NCBI GenBank assembly: GCA_030052355.1
Contig: JASIGS010000749.1
Span: 1-5,633, forward strand
Direction of reading: 5' to 3'
Source of the DNA: Streptosporangiaceae bacterium
Lineage (GTDB): Bacteria > Actinomycetota > Actinomycetes > Streptosporangiales > Streptosporangiaceae
Length of the DNA: 5,633 nucleotides
Below, piece by piece: positions 1-5,531 of the stretch; position 1 is the first letter of the stretch, and the number at the start of each line of letters is the position of its first letter. Under the pieces are notes generated by a model, which was not told the DNA's origin, did not search any database, and worked only from the letters and a program-made list of their open reading frames with translations. The position numbers and the translations under genes were made by a program.

Positions 1-1088
1 GGTCGACGTGGAAGGTGACGACCACGGCGGCGGCGGTGGCGGACGGCTACTCGCTGAACGGCGAGTACGACTGCCCGGCTTCGGTGACCGTGGGCGGACG
101 GACGTTCATCAACGACGGGAGCCCGAGTCTCGGGCCGATGAGCCTGTCTGAGGCGCTCATCGTGTCGTGTGACACCGTGTTCTACGAACTGGCCGAGGGC
201 ATGTGGCAAAGCGACCACGTCAACCTCGACGACGTGACGTCACCCTACTTCCCGGTTCAGAAGATGCAGAAGATGGAGCTGGCCTGGGGTTTCGGCCAGA
301 GCACCGGCATCGACCTGCCGAACCAGAGCCTCGGCGACGTGCCGACCCGCCAGTGGCTTTACTGGTTCTGGAAGGACAACGCGCACACCGGCCAGGACTG
401 GTGCAAGTACGGCAAGGAAAACGGCAACGAGATACAGCAGATCGAGTGGAGCGACTGCCTCTACGCCAACGACTGGACCGAGGGCCAGGCCATGATCGCC
501 GCCATCGGCCAGGGCCTCGTGTCGGTCACCCCGCTGCAGCTCGCCGACGCGTATGTGGCGCTGGCCAACGGTGGCACCCTGTACAGCCCGAAGATCGGCG
601 AGGAGCTGGTCAGCCCCACCGGCAAGGTGGTCGAGCAGATCAACCCGACGGTCATCAGGCACCTGCCGGTCGCCGGGTCCACCCTCGCCTACATCAGGGA
701 TGCCCTGCAGGGCGTCGTGACCTCGGGCACCGCGGCCGGGGCATTCGGCGGCTTCCCGCTCGGCAAGGTGTGCGTGGCCGGCAAGACCGGTACCGCGCAG
801 GTGCTCGGCAAGGTGGCCACGTCGGTGTTCGCGTCGTTCGCGCCGTGCAGTGACCCGAAGTACGTGGTCGTCGTCATGATTCCCGACTCCGGATACGGCG
901 CGGACGTGTCCGCGCCCGCGGTGCGGAAGATCTGGGACGCGATCTACGGCCTTGAGGGCCAGGCGGGCGCGCTGCCGGGCGGTACCTTGCCCGCCGAGCC
1001 GCGGATCAACAGCCAGGGACAGGTCATTCCTACCAACACGGCCTCACCAGGCACGACCACCAAGACGACGGGGGGCGCGAGCGGGTGA
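1..1088 (+). CDS. mrdA: Penicillin-binding protein 2 (class B PBP, elongasome transpeptidase), 5'-truncated
   Basis: This is the periplasmic-side DD-transpeptidase that crosslinks peptidoglycan strands made by RodA. Only the C-terminal 361 codons are visible. The first complete codon is at 3, and the N-terminal anchor and pedestal domain lie outside the window. The penicillin-binding motifs are all present: the SxxK tetrad STWK at 3-14 (nucleophile Ser and general-base Lys), an SxN-type motif reading SCD at 165-173, and KTG at 783-791 within VAGKTGTAQ. The SxD form fits PBP2/MrdA better than FtsI. An insert around 360-480 rich in Trp and charged residues resembles streptomycete PBP2 proteins. 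Cysteines encoded at 402, 456, 771 and 846 could form disulfides outside the membrane. The tail is a Pro/Thr/Gly-rich stretch. The stop at 1086-1088 overlaps the rodA start, so the two are probably translated together. Family assignment is firm, and the symbol follows from the rodA neighbour. Confidence 0.93.
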   Translation, partial: STWKVTTTAAAVADGYSLNGEYDCPASVTVGGRTFINDGSPSLGPMSLSEALIVSCDTVFYELAEGMWQSDHVNLDDVTSPYFPVQKMQKMELAWGFGQSTGIDLPNQSLGDVPTRQWLYWFWKDNAHTGQDWCKYGKENGNEIQQIEWSDCLYANDWTEGQAMIAAIGQGLVSVTPLQLADAYVALANGGTLYSPKIGEELVSPTGKVVEQINPTVIRHLPVAGSTLAYIRDALQGVVTSGTAAGAFGGFPLGKVCVAGKTGTAQVLGKVATSVFASFAPCSDPKYVVVVMIPDSGYGADVSAPAVRKIWDAIYGLEGQAGALPGGTLPAEPRINSQGQVIPTNTASPGTTTKTTGGASG

Positions 1089-2374
1089 CGGGCTTGCGCG
1101 ACACCGGCTACAGCCGGCGGCCCGCCCGCTGGCCGGGCAGGCCGCTGTCGGCCGAGTACCGCGACCTGGCACCTGTCCGGCTCGGGGGTGGCGGGAGCGC
1201 CCGCCGGATCGGGTTCGGCGCCGGTCCTGACTTCGGTGGCGGTCCCCGGCAGCGGGTGCGCCGCGCGCTCTCTGCCGTCTTCGGCAAGGGCAGCCCGCTG
1301 CGTCAGCTGGACTGGATCCTGCTCGCCGCCGTTCTCGCGCTGAGCGGGCTCGGCTGCGTGCTGATCTGGGCCGCGTCGAGCGAGTCGCTGATGAAGAAGC
1401 AGTTCGTGTGGATCGCGATCGGGCTCGTCATCATGGCGGCCGTGAGCATGCTCGACTACCGGCAGATCAAGATGCTGGCACCGATCGTGCTGGTGATTTC
1501 CATCCTCGGGCTGCTGGCCGTGATGGCGATCGGCGTCAGGGTCAACGGCGCTAAGTCCTGGATCGACCTGCCTGCCGGGCTGCAGATCGAGCCGTCGGAG
1601 TACGCCAAGATCGCGATCATCCTGATGTCGGCCATGTTCTTGTCGCAGATGCCACCCGGCGGCAAGAGGCCGCTGCTGCGCCAGGTGGCGAAGGTGCTCG
1701 CGATCGCGGCGATCCCGCTGGCGCTCATCTACAAGCAGCCGGACCTAGGCGTCACGGTGCTGCTGGTGGCCATACTGGCGGGCTTGATCGCCCTGTCCGG
1801 CATCCGGCTGCGCTGGCTGGTCCTGCTCGGCGGCGCCGCCGCGTTCTGCGTCTACGCGGGTGCCAAGCTGCACATCCTCAAGTCATACCAGCTCAGCAGG
1901 CTCGCCTCGTTCATCCACCCGGCGCAGGACCCGCGCGGCTCCGGATACGAGGCGTACCAGGCCAAGATCGCCATCGGCCTAGGCGGGATGCACGGCCAGG
2001 GGCTCTTCCACGGCACCCTGGTGTCCGGGGGGTATGTGCCCAATCAGTGGACAGACTTCATCTTCACGGTCGCGGGCGAGGAGCTCGGGTTTGTCGGCTG
2101 CGTGGTCATCATCGCGCTGATCGGCGTGATCCTGTTCCGCGCGATCCGCATCGCGGCCAAGGCCGACGACCAGTTCGGCATGCTGGCCGCGTCCGGCATC
2201 GCGATCTGGTTCGGGGTGCAGTCGTTCATCAACATCGGCATGACGGTGGGCATCATGCCGGTCACCGGCCTCGCGCTGCCGTTCGTGTCCTATGGCGGGT
2301 CCGCGATATTCGCTGACATGATCGCGATCGGCATTCTGCACGCCGTGCACCGGCACCGCCGCTTGTTCGGTTAG
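1085..2374 (+). CDS. rodA: RodA, SEDS-family peptidoglycan glycosyltransferase
   Basis: This integral membrane protein polymerises lipid II into glycan strands for the elongation machinery, working with the PBP2 encoded just upstream. It has 429 residues. Residues 1-75 are a Gly/Arg-rich, probably cytoplasmic segment, followed by about ten predicted membrane spans (first at roughly 76-98, last at roughly 394-420). SEDS hallmarks are visible: a WIDL...QIEPSEYAK segment at 159-175, KQPDLG at 217-222, WTDFIF at 322-327 in the large outer loop before span 8, and a PFVSYGGSA signature near 399-407. Asp324 aligns by motif with the catalytic aspartate described for RodA enzymes. The GTG start at 1085 overlaps the mrdA stop (GTGA) and follows a run of six G at 1070-1075, nine bases upstream, which suits a ribosome binding site. 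A GTG at 1256 is a possible shorter start. RodA is preferred over FtsW because of the adjacent PBP2. Confidence 0.95.
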   Translation: MTGLRDTGYSRRPARWPGRPLSAEYRDLAPVRLGGGGSARRIGFGAGPDFGGGPRQRVRRALSAVFGKGSPLRQLDWILLAAVLALSGLGCVLIWAASSESLMKKQFVWIAIGLVIMAAVSMLDYRQIKMLAPIVLVISILGLLAVMAIGVRVNGAKSWIDLPAGLQIEPSEYAKIAIILMSAMFLSQMPPGGKRPLLRQVAKVLAIAAIPLALIYKQPDLGVTVLLVAILAGLIALSGIRLRWLVLLGGAAAFCVYAGAKLHILKSYQLSRLASFIHPAQDPRGSGYEAYQAKIAIGLGGMHGQGLFHGTLVSGGYVPNQWTDFIFTVAGEELGFVGCVVIIALIGVILFRAIRIAAKADDQFGMLAASGIAIWFGVQSFINIGMTVGIMPVTGLALPFVSYGGSAIFADMIAIGILHAVHRHRRLFG

Positions 2375-2444
2375 CGGCCGACGTCGCGTGACACCGCTGG
2401 ATGCCGAGTAATCAGGCCGGTATGGTTAAATTCCGATTTTTGAT

Positions 2445-2458
2445 GGAACGCCCGTTCC
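2445..2458. promoter_or_regulatory. Operator-like inverted repeat GGAACG-CC-CGTTCC
   Basis: Two perfect 6-bp arms are separated by 2 bp, directly after the AT-rich patch at 2421-2444. The core fits GAAC-N4-GTTC, the core of LexA (SOS) boxes in Gram-positive bacteria. The flanking bases are G and C rather than the usual C and G, which weakens that reading. Short GC-rich repeats of this shape are also typical of TetR-family operators. No regulator gene lies in the window, so the binding protein cannot be named. It sits 131 bp before the preferred start of the radical SAM gene. Confidence 0.4.
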
Positions 2459-2545
2459 GCCACCGGCGGCACACCGGAGCTGCGCAGCTTGCACTTCGAC
2501 GGCCGCATCGTGCTCGGCAGCGCGGTCGTTGAACCAAGTCGGCAC

Positions 2546-2567
2546 CGGAAAGCGCGGGCACTTTCCG
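2546..2567 (+). repeat. Hairpin with 7-bp stem upstream of the radical SAM gene
   Basis: The arms CGGAAAG (2546-2552) and CTTTCCG (2561-2567) are perfectly complementary around an 8-nt loop. No T-run follows, so it is a poor intrinsic terminator. It ends 21 bp before the preferred GTG start at 2589. It could be a protein-binding site or, if transcribed, a leader hairpin. Confidence 0.45.
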
Positions 2568-2575
2568 AGTCTCGG

Positions 2576-2581
2576 TACTGT
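2576..2581 (+). promoter_or_regulatory. Possible -10 element (TACTGT) for a near-leaderless transcript
   Basis: TACTGT fits the loose actinobacterial TANNNT pattern. It lies 7 bp before the GTG at 2589, where transcription from it would start at or next to the start codon. Leaderless mRNAs are common in actinobacteria, and the preferred start lacks a good Shine-Dalgarno sequence, which agrees. No convincing -35 hexamer is seen 16-19 bp upstream, so the call is weak. Confidence 0.22.
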
Positions 2582-2588
2582 GGTAGCC

Positions 2589-4538
2589 GTGCCTGTGCAG
2601 TCCGTTTACCCCGCGCTCGAGCCGCTGCTCGCGCTGGTCCGCAAGCCGGTCCAGTACGTAGGCGGCGAGCTGAACAGCGTCGTGAAGGACTGGGACGGCT
2701 GCGATGTGCGCTGGGCGCTGATGTATCCGGACGCTTACGAGGTGGGCCTGCCCAACCAGGGCGTCCAGATCCTGTACGAGGTGCTGAACGAGCAGGATGG
2801 CGTGCTCGCGGAGCGGACCTACAGCGTGTGGCAGGACCTCGAGGCGCTCATGCGCGAGCGCGGCGTGCCGCAGTTCACGGTGGACGCGCACCGGCCGGTG
2901 CGGGCGTTCGACGTGCTCGGCGTGAGCTTCGCGACCGAGCTCGGCTACACCAACCTGCTGACGGCGCTTGACCTGGCCCAGATCCCGTTGTCGGCCGCGT
3001 CGCGCGGGGACGGCGACCCGGTCGTGCTGGCCGGCGGGCACGCGGCTTTCAACCCCGAGCCGATCGCCGAGTTCATCGACGGCGCCGTGCTCGGCGACGG
3101 CGAGCAGGCCGTGCTGGCCATCACGGCGCTGATCAGGGAGTGGAAGGCGGCCGGCCGGCCAGGCGGCCGGGACGGGCTGCTCATGCGGCTCGCGACCGAC
3201 GGCGGCGTGTACGTGCCGCGGTTCTACGACGTCTCGTACGCCCCGGACGGCACGATCAGCAAGGTAGCGCCGAACCGGCCTGGCGTGCCCAGGTCGGTCG
3301 CCAAGCACACGGTCATGGACCTGGACTCCTGGCAGTACCCGCGCAAGCCGCTGGTGCCGCTGGCGGAGACCGTGCACGAGCGGTTCAGCGTGGAGATCTT
3401 CCGCGGTTGCACCCGGGGCTGCCGGTTCTGCCAGGCGGGCATGATCACGCGGCCGGTGCGGGAACGATCTATCACCACGATCGGCTCCATGGTGGAGGCA
3501 GGCCTCGCCGCGACCGGGTTCAACGAGGTCGGCCTGCTGTCGCTCTCGTCGGCCGACCACAGTGAGATCGACGAGGTCGCGGTCGACCTGGCTGACCGCT
3601 ACGAGGGCACCAACACGGGACTGTCGCTGCCGTCGACCCGGGTCGACGCCTTCAATGTCACGCTGGCCAACGAGTTGTCGAGGAACGGTCGGCGGTCGGG
3701 GCTCACGTTCGCGCCGGAAGGCGGTACCGACCGGATCCGCAAGGTCATCAACAAGATGGTCACGGAAGACGACCTGATCAAGACCGTGACGACCGCTTAT
3801 GCGAGCGGATGGCGGCAGGTCAAGCTCTACTTCATGTGCGGCCTGCCGACCGAGACCGACGAGGACGTGCTCGCGATCGCGCGGGTGGCGCGGCGGGTCA
3901 TCGAGGCGGGGCGTTCGGTGACGGGCCGCCGGGACATCCGCTGCACCGTGTCCATCGGCGGGTTCGTGCCCAAGCCGCATACTCCGTTCCAGTGGGCGGC
4001 ACAGTGTTCGCACGAGACCGTTGACGCCCGGCTGCGGGCGCTGGCGGCGGCCATCCGGTCGGACCGCTCCTACGGCAAGTCGGTCGGCTACCGCTATCAC
4101 GACGGCAAGCCGTCGGTCATCGAGGGCCTGCTGTCGCGCGGCGACCGGCGGGTAGCCAAGGTCATCCTCGCTGCGTGGCAGGACGGCGCGAGGTTCGACG
4201 GCTGGAGCGAGGGCTTCTCGTACGAGCGGTGGGAGCGCTGCGCCACCGCGGCGCTCGCTGCCGACGGGGTCGATCTCGACTGGTACACGACCAGGGAGCG
4301 CTCCTACGCCGAGATCCTGCCGTGGGATCACCTGGACGCCGGCCTGGAGCGCGACTGGCTGTGGCAGGACTGGCTCGCAGCGATCGACCCTGAGGGCGCC
4401 GCAGAGGTGGAGGACTGCCGGTGGACGCCGTGCTTCGAGTGCGGCGTCTGCCCCGCGATGGGCACCGAGATCGAGACTGGCCCGACGGGGAAGCGGCTGC
4501 TGCCGCTCACGGTCGTGGGCGAAGGCCGGGAGCAGTAG
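2589..4538 (+). CDS. TIGR03960-type B12-binding-domain radical SAM protein
   Basis: This is a predicted 649-residue [4Fe-4S]/S-adenosylmethionine radical enzyme. Its substrate is not known. Residues about 38-185 form a cobalamin-binding-like Rossmann domain: FDVLGVS near 107-113, VVLAGGH at 145-151 and IDGAVLGDGE at 163-172. The radical SAM core follows, with CTRGCRFC (Cys274, Cys278, Cys281; codons 3408-3431) as cluster ligands, then FAPEGGTDR near 374-382 and a GLPTETDED stretch near 418-426. The C-terminus has four cysteines (610, 615, 618, 621). A TTG start at 2529 would add 20 residues unlike family members, whose N-termini, from memory, begin just before a P-V-x-S-V-[YF]-P motif. GTG at 2589 therefore fits best, with GTG at 2580 as an alternative. 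The DUF2344 partner gene starts 3 bp after the stop, and in some bacteria the two are fused. Family identity is strong; biochemical role is unknown. Confidence 0.93.
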   Translation: MPVQSVYPALEPLLALVRKPVQYVGGELNSVVKDWDGCDVRWALMYPDAYEVGLPNQGVQILYEVLNEQDGVLAERTYSVWQDLEALMRERGVPQFTVDAHRPVRAFDVLGVSFATELGYTNLLTALDLAQIPLSAASRGDGDPVVLAGGHAAFNPEPIAEFIDGAVLGDGEQAVLAITALIREWKAAGRPGGRDGLLMRLATDGGVYVPRFYDVSYAPDGTISKVAPNRPGVPRSVAKHTVMDLDSWQYPRKPLVPLAETVHERFSVEIFRGCTRGCRFCQAGMITRPVRERSITTIGSMVEAGLAATGFNEVGLLSLSSADHSEIDEVAVDLADRYEGTNTGLSLPSTRVDAFNVTLANELSRNGRRSGLTFAPEGGTDRIRKVINKMVTEDDLIKTVTTAYASGWRQVKLYFMCGLPTETDEDVLAIARVARRVIEAGRSVTGRRDIRCTVSIGGFVPKPHTPFQWAAQCSHETVDARLRALAAAIRSDRSYGKSVGYRYHDGKPSVIEGLLSRGDRRVAKVILAAWQDGARFDGWSEGFSYERWERCATAALAADGVDLDWYTTRERSYAEILPWDHLDAGLERDWLWQDWLAAIDPEGAAEVEDCRWTPCFECGVCPAMGTEIETGPTGKRLLPLTVVGEGREQ

Positions 4539-4541
4539 CCG

Positions 4542-5531
4542 GTGCCAGCCAAGCAGCCATCCGGGCCGCCCCAGCAGCCAGCCGTCCAGCGGCTGGCCAT
4601 CAGGTACGCTAAACGTGGCAGGATGCGCTTCGCGAGTCACCGGGACATCGCGCGCGCAGTCGAGCGGGGGGTACGAAGAGCAGGCTTGCCGGTCGCACAC
4701 TCGGCCGGGTTTTCGCCCCATCCGAAGATCTCCTACTCAGGCGGTGCGCCCACGGGCGCGGCCAGCGAGGCCGAGTACATGGAGATCTCGCTGACCGCGA
4801 TCATGGAGCCCGGCATCGTCAAGGAGAGGCTCGACGCTGCCCTGCCGGATGGGATTGACGTGATTGAGGTCGCCGACCTGGCCGCAGCGCCCGCGCAGCG
4901 GCTGGAAGCCTCGCACTGGCAGGTTGAGCTGCCCGGCGTGGCATCCGACGACGCGGCCTTGGCCGTGCAGGCGTTTCTCGCCGCGGAGCACGCGGAGGTT
5001 GAACGCCTGACGAGCAACGGGGTACGGCGGGTTGACGCACGGGCCGGCGTTGTGTCGCTTGAGCTCGACGGGCGCGGCGGGGCGTCCGGTCAGCCCGGAT
5101 ATGCGATACTTCGAATGGTTGTTCGGCACTTGACCCCTGCCGTGCGACCCGATGACATCCTGGCGGGGCTCAGCCGCGCCTTCGGCCTGGAGCTGCCGTC
5201 GCCCCCGCGGGTGACGCGCCTGGCGCAGGGACCGCTTGACGGCGACGAGGAGTTCCTGGGGGACGTCCCCCAGGGGCAGCCCGGCGCCGTCCCGCAGGTC
5301 TGCGCTGCTCAAGGCGTGCAGGCCGGCCTTGTGGCCACCGCACAGGGACAAGTAAAGACAGCGCGCCAGCACGCGGAGACCGCCACTGAGGCGTCTGCCG
5401 CGACAGCGGGCGCGTACGGACAGCTCTCGCGCGGCGCGGAGCGGCCTTTCGGGGCTGACTGCGCCCGGGAGCCTGACGAAAGAGATCGCCCGAATGCTCG
5501 AAATCGAGCGACAGAACAGCGAGCCGGCTGA
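4542..5531 (+). CDS. TIGR03936/DUF2344 radical-SAM-associated protein, with C-terminal extension
   Basis: This is an uncharacterised partner of the radical SAM protein encoded 3 bp upstream. The N-terminal family motifs are clear: RYAKRGRMRFASHRDIARAV near 21-40, then RRAGLPVAHSAGFSPHPKIS near 45-64, and EAEYMEISL near 76-84. The conserved core ends around LRMVVRHLTPAVRPDDIL (190-207) and PPRVTRLAQGPL (221-232). Related proteins usually finish soon afterwards, at roughly 220-260 residues. Here the frame stays open to 329 residues, with an Ala/Gln-rich then Arg-rich tail. Hand-counted third-position GC falls from about 81% in the core to about 68% in the tail, so the tail may be recent or functionless. 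The GTG start at 4542 follows GGGAG (4528-4532) by nine bases, a good ribosome binding site inside the end of the upstream gene. Translational coupling with the radical SAM gene is likely. Identity is strong; function is unknown. Confidence 0.9.
   Translation: MPAKQPSGPPQQPAVQRLAIRYAKRGRMRFASHRDIARAVERGVRRAGLPVAHSAGFSPHPKISYSGGAPTGAASEAEYMEISLTAIMEPGIVKERLDAALPDGIDVIEVADLAAAPAQRLEASHWQVELPGVASDDAALAVQAFLAAEHAEVERLTSNGVRRVDARAGVVSLELDGRGGASGQPGYAILRMVVRHLTPAVRPDDILAGLSRAFGLELPSPPRVTRLAQGPLDGDEEFLGDVPQGQPGAVPQVCAAQGVQAGLVATAQGQVKTARQHAETATEASAATAGAYGQLSRGAERPFGADCAREPDERDRPNARNRATEQRAG
5255..5274. repeat. Perfect 20-bp GC-rich palindrome
   Basis: CCTGGGGGACGTCCCCCAGG equals its own reverse complement. 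As RNA it can form an 8-bp all-strong stem apart from one T-A pair, with an ACGT tetraloop. It lies inside codons 238-245 of the DUF2344 gene, exactly where related proteins normally end. No T-run follows. It may be a copy of a dispersed actinomycete palindromic repeat, an attenuating or terminating hairpin before the next gene, or a protein-binding site. A genome-wide count would decide. Confidence 0.9.

Larger units (their letters stand above)
2375..2588. other. Intergenic region with several inverted repeats
   Basis: This 214-bp gap separates the cell-wall genes from the radical SAM unit and is the only sizeable gene-free stretch. It holds an AT-rich patch at 2421-2444 (18 of 24 bases A/T, unlike the surroundings), an inverted repeat at 2445-2458, a perfect 12-bp palindrome AGCTGCGCAGCT at 2478-2489 and a 7-bp-stem hairpin at 2546-2567. 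No clear intrinsic terminator with a T-run follows rodA. A 35-codon ATG reading frame (2422-2532) and a coding-like stretch in another frame (2444-2530) are present, but neither is recognisable as a gene. The region probably carries the promoter and regulatory sites of the downstream unit, which is inference. Confidence 0.6.

Noticed and set aside
2374..2397. Possible terminator right after rodA (GCGG and CCGC arms)
   Set aside because: The stem is only four base pairs with a 16-nt loop and no T-run.
2529..2588. Extended N-terminus of the radical SAM protein from TTG 2529
   Set aside because: The extra 20 residues are not typical of the family, the stretch covers the hairpin at 2546-2567, and GTG 2589 matches the usual N-terminus.
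2412..4721. A 769-codon open frame on the minus strand opposite the radical SAM gene
   Set aside because: Its translation is low-complexity Arg/Pro/His-rich with no domain motif. Long antisense frames are expected opposite GC-rich coding sequence, and the plus-strand gene is unmistakable.
5382..5388. GCCACTG, resembling a short element of cobalamin riboswitches
   Set aside because: Only seven bases match, with no surrounding riboswitch structure, and it lies within the end of a reading frame. It is probably chance.
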